Source of the DNA: Tsukamurella tyrosinosolvens | GTDB lineage: Bacteria > Actinomycetota > Actinomycetes > Mycobacteriales > Mycobacteriaceae | Assembly (NCBI RefSeq): GCF_900104775.1 | Contig: NZ_FNSA01000003.1 | Coordinates: 3,038,001-3,102,000 of the forward strand | DNA length: 64,000 bases | Direction of reading: 5' to 3' | Part shown: piece after piece, positions 17,261 through 27,173 of the stretch | Numbering within the stretch: the stretch's first letter is position 1 | Layout: each line of letters starts with the position of its first letter | Position numbers and translations under genes: made by a program | Notes under the pieces: model-generated | Databases searched by the model: none | Seen by the model: only the letters and a program-made list of their open reading frames with translations | Told to the model about the DNA's origin: nothing

Positions 17261-18244
17261 GTGACATCACCGCAGCGCACTCCCGGGGAACCCGGCCACG
17301 ATCTGCGCCTGCTGGTGCGCGCGGCCACCATGTACCACCTCGAGGGCCTCACCCAGGCGCAGATCGCGGAGCGGCTGGGGGTCTCGCGGCCCACGGCCGG
17401 ACGCCTCGTCGCCCGGGCCCGTGCGCAGGGACTGGTCACCGTCACCGTCGCGGCCCCCGCGCACCTCGCGGACTCCATCCACCCCGATCTCGAGCGCGAC
17501 CTGGAGGCCGCCTTCGGTCTCACCGAGGCGCTGATCATCGCCGAGGACGCCGACGGGACGCCCTCGGGCGACGCCGCCCTGGGCCGCGCCGGTGCCTCCC
17601 TGCTCGCCCGCCGCCTCCAGCCGACGGACACCTTCGGCTTCACCTGGGGACCCGAGCAGGTGGCGGTCGCGGACGCGCTGAGCGGCGGTGCCGCCTGCGC
17701 CCGGGTGGTGCAGATGGACGGCTCGATGACCTCCGTCGAGTACCACACCGGTGTCGACCACGCCCTCGGCCGCTTCTCCGAGCGCCTCGGCGCCCGCCCG
17801 GTCCGCCTCGTGGCGCCACTGTTCGCCGATCCCGACACGGTGCGGGCCCTGGAGCGCGACTCCATCGTCTCCCAGGCGCTGGCGGCCGCGCGTTCCGCGG
17901 AGGTGATGCTCTTCGGCGTCGGCTCCGTCTCCACCTCGACCACGCTCTTCGAGGGCGCGTACATCGACACCGAGGTCCTCGGCGAACTGCAGGAGCTCGG
18001 GGCCGTCGGCGAGATCGGCGGGCGCTTCTACGGGCTCGACGGTGCGCCCGTCGCGTCGTCGCTCGTCGAGCGCACCGTCTCGGTACCGCTGGAGGACATC
18101 CGGCGCTGCCCCACAGCGATTCTCACCTCCGGCGGCGAGCACCGCCGGGAATCGATCCTGGGCGCCCTGCGGGGCGGCTTCGCGACCGCCCTGGTCACGG
18201 ACCGCCCCACCGCGCAGTGGCTGCTCGCCGAACAGAAGGGATGA
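17261..18244 (+). CDS. SorC-family sugar-responsive transcriptional regulator
   Basis: 327 residues from GTG 17261 (GGAG about 7 nt upstream); the open frame extends far upstream only because GC-rich DNA lacks stops. An N-terminal HTH (LTQAQIAERLGVSRPTAGRLVARARAQGLV, about residues 30-60) is followed by a sugar-binding domain of the SorC/CggR type (LFGVGSV, GEIGGRFYGLDG, LTSGGEHRRESILGALRGG). It sits at the head of the transporter operon and divergent from the polyol dehydrogenases, so it is the likely polyol or sugar-phosphate sensor for the cluster. Confidence 0.88.
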   Translation: MTSPQRTPGEPGHDLRLLVRAATMYHLEGLTQAQIAERLGVSRPTAGRLVARARAQGLVTVTVAAPAHLADSIHPDLERDLEAAFGLTEALIIAEDADGTPSGDAALGRAGASLLARRLQPTDTFGFTWGPEQVAVADALSGGAACARVVQMDGSMTSVEYHTGVDHALGRFSERLGARPVRLVAPLFADPDTVRALERDSIVSQALAAARSAEVMLFGVGSVSTSTTLFEGAYIDTEVLGELQELGAVGEIGGRFYGLDGAPVASSLVERTVSVPLEDIRRCPTAILTSGGEHRRESILGALRGGFATALVTDRPTAQWLLAEQKG

Positions 18245-18246
18245 CC

Positions 18247-19626
18247 GTGATCCGCAGATCCGCACGACGCCGCGCCGCGGCCGCCGGTGGCCTCGCCGCC
18301 GTGACGGCACTGCTCGCAGGCTGCTCCGGAGCGGGTGTCTTCACCGATGGGGGCGATTCCGCCGTCACCGTCGCCATGGTGTCGAACTCGCAGATGACGG
18401 ACGCGGTGGGCCTTGCCCCCGAGTTCGAACGCGCCAACCCCGGCGTGAAGCTCAAGTTCATCACGCTCTCGGAGAACGAGGCGCGAGCCAAGATCACCGC
18501 CTCGGTCTCCACCGGCGGCGGCGAGTTCGACGTGGTGATGATCAGTAACTACGAGACCCGGATGTGGGCGCAGAACGGCTGGCTCACCGACCTGTCCACG
18601 CTGATGGACCGCGACCCGTCGTACGACCCGGGCGACTTCATCCCCACCCTGCGCGAAGCACTCTCGTACCAGAACCGGATGTACTCCGTCCCCTTCTACG
18701 GCGAGTCCTCGTTCCTCATGTACAACAAGCAGATGTTCGCGCAGGCGGGCATCACGCTGCCGGCCGAACCCACCTGGCCCGAGGTCGCCGACGCGGCGCG
18801 CAAGCTGCACTCGCGCGACGTGGCGGGGATCTGCCTGCGCGGCAAGCCCGGCTGGGGCGAGGTGCTCGCACCGCTGAACACGGTGATCAACGCCTACGGC
18901 GGCCGCTGGTTCGACGAGCAGTGGAACCCGCAGTTCGATTCGCCGCAGATGCGCGACGCGGTGACGTTCTACGTCGACACCGTCCGGAACTACGGTGAGG
19001 CCGGCGCCGCTTCCACCGGTTTCCAGGAATGCGGAAACCTGTTGGCGCAGGGCCAGGCCGCCATGTGGTACGACTCCACGGCGGCCGTCTCCTCGCTGGA
19101 GAGCCCCGAGACCTCGAAGATCGCCGGGCAGGTCGGGTACCTCCCCGCGCCGAAGATGGCCAAGTCCGGCAACGGCTGGCTCTACACCTGGTCGCTCGGC
19201 ATCCCGGCGAAGAGCACGCGGGCCGGCGACGCGTGGAAGTTCGTCTCCTGGATGACGAGCAAGCAGTACATCGCGGGCGTCGCCGACAAGCTGGGGCCGA
19301 GCCGGGTCCCTCCGGGCAGCCGCCTCTCGACGTACGAGTTGCCCGCCTACAAGGAGTTGTCCTCGACGTTCGCCAAGCAGACCCTCGACTCGATGCTGGC
19401 CGCCGACCAGTCGCGGCCGACGCTGGACCCCGTGCCCTACACCGGCATCCAGTTCCTCGCCATCCCCGAGTTCCAGGACCTCGGCACCCGGGTCAGCCAG
19501 CAGATCAGCGCCGCGATCGCGGGACAGATCTCCGTCGACGACGCCCTGGCCCAGTCGCAGAAGTACGCCGAAGTCGTCGGGAAGAGCTATCGCGACAGCC
19601 AGGACCGGACGGGAGCAGCACGATGA
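18247..19626 (+). CDS. Polyol ABC transporter substrate-binding lipoprotein (SmoE-like)
   Basis: 459 residues from GTG 18247, which has AGAAGGG 6 nt upstream; ATG 18241 overlaps the regulator stop but sits directly on the ribosome site. Lipobox LLAGC with Cys26. Family 1 solute-binding protein (VAMVSNSQMTDAVGLAPEFERANPGVKLKFITL, NYETRMWAQNGWLTDLS, YSVPFYGESSFLMYNKQMF). The pairing with mannitol/sorbitol dehydrogenases and xylB is the same gene set as the smo/mtl locus of Rhodobacter, so mannitol, sorbitol or arabitol is the probable ligand. Confidence 0.88.
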   Translation: MIRRSARRRAAAAGGLAAVTALLAGCSGAGVFTDGGDSAVTVAMVSNSQMTDAVGLAPEFERANPGVKLKFITLSENEARAKITASVSTGGGEFDVVMISNYETRMWAQNGWLTDLSTLMDRDPSYDPGDFIPTLREALSYQNRMYSVPFYGESSFLMYNKQMFAQAGITLPAEPTWPEVADAARKLHSRDVAGICLRGKPGWGEVLAPLNTVINAYGGRWFDEQWNPQFDSPQMRDAVTFYVDTVRNYGEAGAASTGFQECGNLLAQGQAAMWYDSTAAVSSLESPETSKIAGQVGYLPAPKMAKSGNGWLYTWSLGIPAKSTRAGDAWKFVSWMTSKQYIAGVADKLGPSRVPPGSRLSTYELPAYKELSSTFAKQTLDSMLAADQSRPTLDPVPYTGIQFLAIPEFQDLGTRVSQQISAAIAGQISVDDALAQSQKYAEVVGKSYRDSQDRTGAAR

Positions 19627-20570
19627 CCACCACCAGCACGCCGACCGCAGCGCGGCCGGCGACGACCCTGCGCTCCAAGCGCGACCGGATCACCCGCGCG
19701 GAGGCGTGGCGCCGGCGCGGGCCGCTGCTGCCCGCGCTGATCTTCATGGTGATCGTCACCCAGATCCCGTTCCTGGTGACGCTCTACTACTCCACCCAGT
19801 CGTGGAACCTCGTGCGGCCCGGATCGCGGAAGTTCAACTGGCTCAACAACTACGTCGAGGTCTTCCGGGACACCCAGTTCTGGACGGTCACGCTCAACAC
19901 CGTGCTGCTCATCGTCGGCACCGTCGTTCTGTCGGTGATCCTCGGCCTGATCCTGGCGCTCCTGCTGGATCGGAAGTTCCTGGGCCGCGGCGTCGTTCGC
20001 ACGCTGCTCATCACCCCGTTCCTGGTCACCCCCGTCGCCGCCGCGCTGCTGTGGAAGACGAGCCTGCTCTCCCCCACCAACGGCCTGCTCGCGTGGGTGC
20101 TCAGTCCGCTCGGCATCCACGTCGACTGGCTCAGCGAGTACCCGCTCGCCTCCGTCGTCGCCGAACTCGTCTGGCAGTGGACCCCGTTCATGATGTTGCT
20201 CATCCTCGCGGGCCTGCAGTCGATGCCCCGGGACGTGCAGGAGGCCGCGCGGGTCGACGGTGCCACCAGCGTGCGCCTGTTCCGCGAGCTGACACTGCCG
20301 CACCTGCGGCGCTTCATCGAACTCGGCGCGGTCCTGGGCGCGATCTACCTGGTCAACACCTTCGACGCGGTCTACATGATGACCTCGGGCGGGCCGGGCG
20401 TCGCCAGCTCCAACCTGCCGTTCTACATCTATCAGCGTGCCTTCCTCGGCTTCGACATCGGCCAGGCCGCGGCCATGGGCGTCGTCACCGTGATCGGCAC
20501 GATCGTCGTCTCGACGCTCGCGATCCGCCTGATCTTCAAGAGCTTCGGCGCCGGAGAGGAAGCAGCCTGA
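19623..20570 (+). CDS. Polyol ABC transporter permease (SmoF-like)
   Basis: 315 residues, ATG overlapping the previous stop (ATGA). Six predicted membrane segments, beginning LLPALIFMVIVTQIPFLVTLYYS. The EAA loop that docks the ATPase reads MPRDVQEAARVDGATSVRLFRELTLPHL. MalF/UgpA class. It forms the membrane channel with the next gene's product. Confidence 0.92.
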   Translation: MTTTSTPTAARPATTLRSKRDRITRAEAWRRRGPLLPALIFMVIVTQIPFLVTLYYSTQSWNLVRPGSRKFNWLNNYVEVFRDTQFWTVTLNTVLLIVGTVVLSVILGLILALLLDRKFLGRGVVRTLLITPFLVTPVAAALLWKTSLLSPTNGLLAWVLSPLGIHVDWLSEYPLASVVAELVWQWTPFMMLLILAGLQSMPRDVQEAARVDGATSVRLFRELTLPHLRRFIELGAVLGAIYLVNTFDAVYMMTSGGPGVASSNLPFYIYQRAFLGFDIGQAAAMGVVTVIGTIVVSTLAIRLIFKSFGAGEEAA

Positions 20571-21409
20571 TGTCCACGACCATCGTTCCCCGCCGTCGGC
20601 GGGACCCCAAGGGTGGCGCGCTGACCGCGCTCACCTGGATCATCGCCATCGGCTTCTTCTTCCCCGTGCTGTGGATGGTGCTGACCGCGTTCAAGCAGGA
20701 GAGCGACGCGGCGACGCGTCCGCCCACCGTGTTCTTCATGCCCACCCTGGACCAGTTCAAGGCCGTCTTCGACTCCGGCATCGGCGTCCCGCTGCTCAAC
20801 TCGGTCTTCGCGACGGTCATCTCGACGACCCTCGTACTGGTGCTCGGCGTGCCCGCGGCGTTCGCCCTGTCACTGCGGCCGGTCCGCAAGACGCAGGACG
20901 CGCTGTTCTTCTTCATCAGCACCAAGATGCTGCCGATCGTGGCGGCGATCATCCCTCTGTACGTCATCGTCGGCCGGATCGGGATGCTCGACAACATCTG
21001 GACGCTGGTCATCCTCTACACCGCGATGAACCTGCCCATCGCCGTGTGGATGATGCGGTCCTTCTTCCTCGAGGTACCGAGCGAACTGCTCGAGGCCGCC
21101 GGGATGGACGGCGCCGGCCTGTGGACCTCGGTGCGCGAGGTGATCCTCCCGATCATCTCCCCCGGCATCGCCGCCACCGCCCTGATCTGCGTGATCTTCT
21201 CGTGGAACGAGTTCTTCTTCGCGGTGAACCTCACCGCGGTCAACGCCCAGACCATGCCGGTGGCCCTCACCGGATTCATGTCCGGGCAGGGCCTGTTCTG
21301 GGCCAAGCTCTCCGCCGCCTCCGTGCTGGCCGCCCTCCCCGTGGTCATCTGCGGGTGGATCGCCCAGAACAAGCTGGTCCGCGGCCTGTCCTTCGGCGCC
21401 ATCAAGTAG
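20570..21409 (+). CDS. Polyol ABC transporter permease (SmoG-like)
   Basis: 279 residues, ATG sharing one base with the previous stop (TGATG). MalG/UgpE class with six membrane segments (LTWIIAIGFFFPVLWMVLTAF, then VFATVISTTLVLVLGVPAAFAL). The EAA loop is VPSELLEAAGMDGAGLWTSVREVILP. It pairs with the upstream permease. Confidence 0.92.
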   Translation: MSTTIVPRRRRDPKGGALTALTWIIAIGFFFPVLWMVLTAFKQESDAATRPPTVFFMPTLDQFKAVFDSGIGVPLLNSVFATVISTTLVLVLGVPAAFALSLRPVRKTQDALFFFISTKMLPIVAAIIPLYVIVGRIGMLDNIWTLVILYTAMNLPIAVWMMRSFFLEVPSELLEAAGMDGAGLWTSVREVILPIISPGIAATALICVIFSWNEFFFAVNLTAVNAQTMPVALTGFMSGQGLFWAKLSAASVLAALPVVICGWIAQNKLVRGLSFGAIK

Positions 21410-21448
21410 CCGCACCCACTTCGACCCTCATAAGCCCCAGGAGGAACC

Positions 21449-22555
<1,107 letters not shown>

Positions 22556-22572
22556 GAGCCCCGGAAACGGGG

Positions 22573-22606
22573 AACGCCCCGCATCCTGCGAAGGATGCGG
22601 GGCGTT
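22573..22606. terminator. Bidirectional terminator between polyol operon and rpsA
   Basis: AACGCCCCGCATCCT (22573-22587) and AGGATGCGGGGCGTT (22592-22606) form a perfect 15-bp stem with loop GCGA. It lies between the convergent ABC ATPase gene and rpsA. There is no strong U tract, as is common in actinobacteria. Confidence 0.9.
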
Positions 22607-22628
22607 CTCGTCGGTGCGGTGAAGCGGA

Positions 22629-24113
22629 TCAGGCGTTGCCCGACAGCTTCTCGCGGAGAGCGGCGAGCTGCGCGTCGCTGGCCAGCGAACCGCCGGTGCT
22701 CTGCGGGGCCTCGTTGCCGCCACGATCGGCGGACGCCGACTCGCTCGAGTAGTTCGCGCCACCCGCGGCCGGACCGCCGGCAGCGGCCTCGGCGGCCTCG
22801 TCGGCCGCGAACTTCTCCATCTGCGCGGTGTGCATCTTGTGGCGACGCTCCGCCTCGGCGTAGCGACCCTCCCACTCCTCGCGCTGCTTCTCGAAGCCCT
22901 CGAGCCACTCGTTGGTCTCGGGATCGAAGCCCTCGGGGAAGATGTACTCGCCGTTCTCGTCGTAGCTGTCGGCCATGCCGTACTTCGACGGGTCGAACTC
23001 CTCGGTGTAGTCCTCGTTGGCCTGCTTGAGGCTCAGCGAGATGCGACGACGCTCGAGGTCGATGTCGATGACGCGCACCATGGCGTCGTCGCCGACCGAG
23101 ACGACCTGGTCCGGGACCTCGACGTGGCGCTCGGCCAGCTCCGAGATGTGGACGAGGCCCTCGATGCCCTCCTCGACGCGGACGAACGCGCCGAACGGGA
23201 CGAGCTTGGTGACCTTGCCGGGCACGATCTGGCCGATGGCGTGGGTCCGGGCGAACTGGCGCCACGGATCCTCCTGGGTCGCCTTGAGCGACAGCGAGAC
23301 GCGCTCGCGGTCCAGGTCGACGTCGAGGACCTCGACGGTGACCTCGTCGCCCACGGTGACCACCTCGGACGGGTGATCGATGTGCTTCCAGGACAGCTCG
23401 GAGACGTGCACGAGGCCGTCGACGCCGCCCAGGTCCACGAAGGCACCGAAGTTGACGATGGAGGACACGACGCCCTTGCGGACCTGGCCCTTCTGGAGCT
23501 GGTGCAGGAACTCGCTGCGGACCTCGGACTGGGTCTGCTCGAGCCACGCACGGCGCGACAGGACCACGTTGTTGCGGTTCTTGTCGAGCTCGATGATCTT
23601 CGCCTCGATCTCCTTGCCGATGTACGGCTGGAGGTCGCGCACGCGACGCATCTCGACCAGCGAGGCCGGGAGGAAGCCGCGGAGGCCGATGTCCAGGATG
23701 AGACCACCCTTGACCACCTCGATGACGGTGCCCTTGACGGCCTCGTCCTTCTCCTTGAGCTCCTCGATCGTGCCCCAGGCGCGCTCGTACTGCGCGCGCT
23801 TCTTGGACAGGATCAGGCGGCCTTCCTTGTCCTCCTTGGTGAGGACGAGGGCCTCGACGGCATCGCCGACGTTGACGACCTCGGACGGGTCGACGTCGTG
23901 CTTGATGCTCAGCTCGCGGGAGGGGATGACGCCCTCGGTCTTGTAACCGATGTCGAGCAGGACCTCGTCACGGTCGACCTTGACGATGGTGCCCTCGACG
24001 ATGTCGCCATCGTTGAAGTACTTGATCGTGGCGTCGATCGCTGCGAGGAAATCCTCCGCGGTGCCGATGTCGTTGACGGCGACCTGCGGGGACGTAACGG
24101 TGGTGGTGGGCAT
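22629..24113 (-). CDS. rpsA: 30S ribosomal protein S1
   Basis: 494 residues with four S1 RNA-binding repeats, e.g. GDIVEGTIVKVDRDEVLLDIGYKTEGVIPSREL, GQVRKGVVSSIVNFGAFVDLGGVDGLVHVSEL and GQIVPGKVTKLVPFGAFVRVEEGIEGLVHISEL. A disordered C-terminal tail is rich in Ala, Ser and Glu (about residues 440-494). It helps mRNA bind the 30S subunit. ATG 24113 gives MPTTTVTSPQVAVNDIG, close to the mycobacterial start. The C-terminal tail is the part discussed as a pyrazinoic-acid site in M. tuberculosis. Confidence 0.97.
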   Translation of the reverse strand: MPTTTVTSPQVAVNDIGTAEDFLAAIDATIKYFNDGDIVEGTIVKVDRDEVLLDIGYKTEGVIPSRELSIKHDVDPSEVVNVGDAVEALVLTKEDKEGRLILSKKRAQYERAWGTIEELKEKDEAVKGTVIEVVKGGLILDIGLRGFLPASLVEMRRVRDLQPYIGKEIEAKIIELDKNRNNVVLSRRAWLEQTQSEVRSEFLHQLQKGQVRKGVVSSIVNFGAFVDLGGVDGLVHVSELSWKHIDHPSEVVTVGDEVTVEVLDVDLDRERVSLSLKATQEDPWRQFARTHAIGQIVPGKVTKLVPFGAFVRVEEGIEGLVHISELAERHVEVPDQVVSVGDDAMVRVIDIDLERRRISLSLKQANEDYTEEFDPSKYGMADSYDENGEYIFPEGFDPETNEWLEGFEKQREEWEGRYAEAERRHKMHTAQMEKFAADEAAEAAAGGPAAGGANYSSESASADRGGNEAPQSTGGSLASDAQLAALREKLSGNA

Positions 24114-24255
24114 TGGGTAAGTTGCTCCGGACAGGGTGCTAGTAGTTTGGGTCGAGATCGCGCACGCATGGGCACACGCGTGGACCAGGCTACTCCACCG
24201 CGTACAACCTGGGCAAACCGCCCTCTCCGCACCCGCCGTCGAGAGGTTCACTCCC

Positions 24256-25065
24256 GTGTCCCATCGCCCCAAACCGGACATGCGCCGCGACAGCGCGGGC
24301 TCCGAAGCCGCGAACCGGTCCTGGTGGGACTCGGACGCCGAGGCCTACCACGCCGAGCACGCTGCCTTCCTCGGCGTGGACACCGCCGACGGCGAGTTCG
24401 TGTGGTGCCCGGAGGGCCTGCGGGAGTCGGACGTCGAGCTGCTCGGCACCGTCGGGCCCGGAACCGTCGCCGTGGAGATCGGGTGCGGCAGCGCCCCCTG
24501 CGCCCGCTGGCTCGCCGGACGCGGCGCGACCGTCGTCGGGATCGACATCTCCGCCGGAATGCTCCGCCGCGGACTCCCCCACGTCCACGGGGACAATCCA
24601 CTCCTCGCACAGGCCGGGGCGGAGAACCTTCCCATCGCCGACGGTGCCGCCGACGTGGTCTGCTCGGCCTTCGGCGCCATCCCGTTCGTCGCCGACTCCG
24701 CCCGTGTCATGGCAGAGGCGCACCGCGTGCTGCGCCTCGGCGGCCGGTTCGTCTTCTCGGTCAACCACCCGATGCGCTGGATGTTCCTCGACGACCCGGG
24801 ACCGGACGGCCTCGTCGCGACGCTGTCCTACTTCGATCGCTCCCCGTACGTCGAGACCGATGACGACGGCGTCCCGACGTACGTCGAACACCACCGGACC
24901 ATCGGCGACCGGATCCGGGAGATCGTCGCCGCGGGCCTGCAGGTGGTGGACGTGATCGAGCCCGAATGGCCCGAGGGGTTCACCCAGGAATGGGGCCAGT
25001 GGAGCCCGCTGCGCGGCGCGATCTTCCCCGGAACGGCGATCTTCGTCTGCGTGAAGCCACACTGA
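24256..25065 (+). CDS. Class I SAM-dependent methyltransferase
   Basis: 269 residues from GTG 24256 (GAGAGG 9 nt upstream); ATG 24280 is a possible later start. Methyltransf_11-type fold: motif I VAVEIGCGSAPCARWLAGRG, motif II VVGIDISAGML, motif IV ADVVCSAFGAIPF, then LRLGGRFVFSVNHPMRWMF. Many actinobacteria encode this kind of protein divergent from rpsA. The substrate is not evident. Confidence 0.8.
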   Translation: MSHRPKPDMRRDSAGSEAANRSWWDSDAEAYHAEHAAFLGVDTADGEFVWCPEGLRESDVELLGTVGPGTVAVEIGCGSAPCARWLAGRGATVVGIDISAGMLRRGLPHVHGDNPLLAQAGAENLPIADGAADVVCSAFGAIPFVADSARVMAEAHRVLRLGGRFVFSVNHPMRWMFLDDPGPDGLVATLSYFDRSPYVETDDDGVPTYVEHHRTIGDRIREIVAAGLQVVDVIEPEWPEGFTQEWGQWSPLRGAIFPGTAIFVCVKPH

Positions 25066-25297
25066 TGAGTTGCACTCACCACATCCGCCGACACACGGAG
25101 CGCATCGAGCGCATGCCGGACGAAACACCTGATCAACAGGGCTGACGGCGCCTCCGGCGCAACCGGCAGCGGCAGCCGCTACCCGGGTTTCAGTCGGCCC
25201 TCGCGGGGTTGGTTTTGCACCTCGCCGAGCTTTCGCGACCCCCGCAGAGCCGGTAGTCTCGCGTGGCAGTCGTCACCGCCCCGAACAGGAGACAGTC

Positions 25298-25651
25298 ATG
25301 AACCGGATCCGCATCGCCGCCGCGGTCGCAGCCTTCGCGGGCGTCGTCGCCTTCGTTCCCGCGGCCGCCTCCGCCGCACCCACCGACAAGGTGCCCGGCA
25401 CCAAGTGCACCGTCGCGCAGGTCGAGCGCGCGACTCAGGTCATCGCCCCCGAGGCGATCGCGGTCATGGACGCCACCCCCGGCGGCCGTGACCAGGCGAC
25501 CGAGCTGCTCACCGCCAAGCCCGAGGATCGCCAGAAGATCATCGACCGGCTGACCAAGGACAACCCGGCCGCGGCCTCCTACTACAAGGCCAACCGCGCC
25601 GACATCGACGCCAAGATCGCCAAGGTCATCGCGACCTGCGACAAGTACTGA
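25298..25651 (+). CDS. Secreted hemophore-related protein
   Basis: 117 residues with a Sec signal peptide (MNRIRIAAAVAAFAGVVAFVPAAASA, cleavage after AxA near 26). The mature part is all-helical with two Cys (KCTVAQVERATQ and VIATCDKY), likely joined in a disulfide, the pattern of the mycobacterial haem-binding (MHB, Rv0203-like) family. AGGAGAC precedes ATG. Haem binding is inferred from family resemblance only. A shorter-tailed paralogue follows 40 bases downstream. Confidence 0.65.
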   Translation: MNRIRIAAAVAAFAGVVAFVPAAASAAPTDKVPGTKCTVAQVERATQVIAPEAIAVMDATPGGRDQATELLTAKPEDRQKIIDRLTKDNPAAASYYKANRADIDAKIAKVIATCDKY

Positions 25652-25691
25652 TCCCCCACCTCCGCACGCCGCCACCGAAAGGCACCCCCGC

Positions 25692-26090
25692 ATGACCTTC
25701 CGCCGCACCGCCGCCACCGCCGCCGTCCTCGGCGCGATCGCCCTGGCAGGCGCGCCGCTCGCCGCCGCCGCTCCGACGCCGAAGCCCGCGCCCAAGCCGA
25801 GCGCCTCGGCCGCGCGCGCGGTGCCCGGTACGTCGTGCACGGTGGGTCAGCTGCGGGCCGCCATCGACCGGTCGTCGCCGGGCCTGTCCAAGCGCCTCGA
25901 GGAGGCCGCGGGCGGACCGCAGGAGTTCGCGGACATCGCCGCGTCGGACGGGCTGACCCGCCAGCTCCGCGTGGCCGCTCTCGCGTTCCGCGGCACCGGC
26001 AGCGCCATGAGCCTGGCCGGCGAGCAGGCGAACGTGCAGCGCGCCGTCGCCGACGCCTACCGCACCTGCGGTTCCGCGAAGGCCAAGTAG
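25692..26090 (+). CDS. Second secreted hemophore-like protein
   Basis: 132 residues, signal peptide to about residue 29 (AGAPLAAAAP), then a Pro/Lys/Ala linker (PTPKPAPKPSASAA). The helical domain opens with PGTSCTVGQL and closes with AYRTCGS. The two-Cys layout and the shared PGT-CTV-Q opening mark it as a diverged paralogue of the upstream gene. Ligand unknown. Confidence 0.55.
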   Translation: MTFRRTAATAAVLGAIALAGAPLAAAAPTPKPAPKPSASAARAVPGTSCTVGQLRAAIDRSSPGLSKRLEEAAGGPQEFADIAASDGLTRQLRVAALAFRGTGSAMSLAGEQANVQRAVADAYRTCGSAKAK

Positions 26091-26096
26091 TCGTCC

Positions 26097-26125
26097 GCGC
26101 TCAGCCCTCCTCGAGGGCTGAGCGC
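26097..26125. terminator. Hairpin terminator, partly inside XRE gene 3' end
   Basis: GCGCTCAGCCCTC (26097-26109) and GAGGGCTGAGCGC (26113-26125) form a perfect 13-bp stem with loop CTC. It lies between the convergent hemophore-like gene and the XRE gene, whose last codons form one arm. Confidence 0.85.
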
Positions 26126-26487
26126 AGGGCCGCCTCGACCGCCGCGATCGCCTTCGCCGAGGCCTGCTCCGGCGATCGGGCGGCCACCCGGCGGTCGATG
26201 TCCGGCATCAGGCACGCCGGCGGCACGTCCAGGGCCGCAGCGAGCCGGTACATCGTGGACATGTGCGGGTCCGACACCCCGTCGTTCGAACTCACGTTGC
26301 GCTCGATGTTCGAGATCTGATTGCGATGCAGGCCCGCCAGTTCGGCGAGTCGCTCCTGCGACATCCCCCGCGACTTCCGCAACGTCACCAGGCGGCGGGC
26401 CAGTGAGTCCCCGTAGGTGTTCCACTCGATCTTCCGCGCCTTCATCGAATATACGGTGTCCGATGCTCCCCCGATTGTCTGCCCCAT
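26101..26487 (-). CDS. XRE-family helix-turn-helix regulator
   Basis: 128 residues. HTH_3 domain near 28-90: LARRLVTLRKSRGMSQERLAELAGLHRNQISNIERN, with the family's SNIER recognition end. The C-terminal ~35 residues are helical (EQASAKAIAAVEAALRSALEEG). ATG 26487 follows an AT-rich stretch with an inverted repeat; ATG 26445 is an alternative. It lies downstream of the HAD and reverse transcriptase genes on the same strand. It could serve that locus, or stand alone with its own promoter. Confidence 0.8.
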   Translation of the reverse strand: MGQTIGGASDTVYSMKARKIEWNTYGDSLARRLVTLRKSRGMSQERLAELAGLHRNQISNIERNVSSNDGVSDPHMSTMYRLAAALDVPPACLMPDIDRRVAARSPEQASAKAIAAVEAALRSALEEG

Positions 26488-26508
26488 AGGTTATGCAATA
26501 TCAAACCT
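26488..26508 (-). promoter_or_regulatory. Putative promoter/operator of XRE gene
   Basis: AGGTT (26488-26492) and AACCT (26504-26508) flank an AT-rich 11-nt spacer containing TATTGC on the minus strand, 7 nt before the start. The AT content contrasts with the surroundings and suggests an autoregulated promoter. Confidence 0.45.
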
Positions 26509-26536
26509 GACGGGAAATGTCCAGGTCACACGCCGA

Positions 26537-27145
26537 TCAGGCAGGCGCGAACTCCGGGAGCAGGTCGATCACCTGCGTCAGATTCCCGACGGTGCGCACC
26601 GCGCCGGCCCGCAGGAGGGCCGCGTCGTCGAACTCACCCGTGGTGACGCCGATGAAGGCGCACCCGGCCGCGCGTGCGGCCGACGCGTCCTCCACGTGGT
26701 CGCCGAGGTAGGCGCGGACGTTGCCGAATCGCCGCAGCGCCTCGCCCTTCCGCTCCCCGAAGTGCCCGCCGACGACCGCGGTGACGTCGAGCCCCGCGTC
26801 GGCGACGGCCCGGTCCGCGGCCGCCTGCTGCTTCGCCGACACCACGACTGATGCGCCGCCCGCCGCCCGGATGGCTGCCAGGAGCTCCTCCGCGCCCGGC
26901 AGGACGGGTACCGGCGTGGTCTCGTCGGTGTCGTAGTGCCACCGGTAGCGCTGGAGGAACCGATCCGCGTCGATCCCCGGCACCACCTCGCGCGCGACGT
27001 CGTCGATGGGCACGCCCATGTGCGGCAGGAGCAGCGCGTCGTCCACCGTGTACCCGAGGTCCGCGAACGCGCGCTGGGCCGCCGTGAGGATGCGCTGGCG
27101 CGAGTCGATCAGCGTGAGGTCGAGGTCGAAGCCGATGGTGAACAC
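26537..27145 (-). CDS. HAD-superfamily phosphatase (Gph/PGP-like)
   Basis: 202 residues from GTG 27145, which gives VFTIGFDLDLTLIDSR with the nucleophile and general-acid pair Asp7 and Asp9. A helical cap follows (LLPHMGVPIDDV). Motif II SVVVSAKQ, the Lys region FGERKGEALRRF and motif IV AYLGDHVEDASAARAAG complete the site. It hydrolyses a small phosphate ester. It starts 28 bases after the reverse transcriptase stop on the same strand; a TAGCGT box at 27154-27159 could also give it its own near-leaderless promoter. Confidence 0.8.
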   Translation of the reverse strand: MFTIGFDLDLTLIDSRQRILTAAQRAFADLGYTVDDALLLPHMGVPIDDVAREVVPGIDADRFLQRYRWHYDTDETTPVPVLPGAEELLAAIRAAGGASVVVSAKQQAAADRAVADAGLDVTAVVGGHFGERKGEALRRFGNVRAYLGDHVEDASAARAAGCAFIGVTTGEFDDAALLRAGAVRTVGNLTQVIDLLPEFAPA

Positions 27146-27173
27146 AGCGACCAACGCTACGCGAGGGGCCCAC

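Noticed and set aside
25066-25297. Possible small RNA or gene in the 232-base gap before the hemophore-like gene
   Set aside because: I see only a short GCGCC/GGCGC hairpin and a TAGTCT-like -10 near 25253; no ORF or larger structure.
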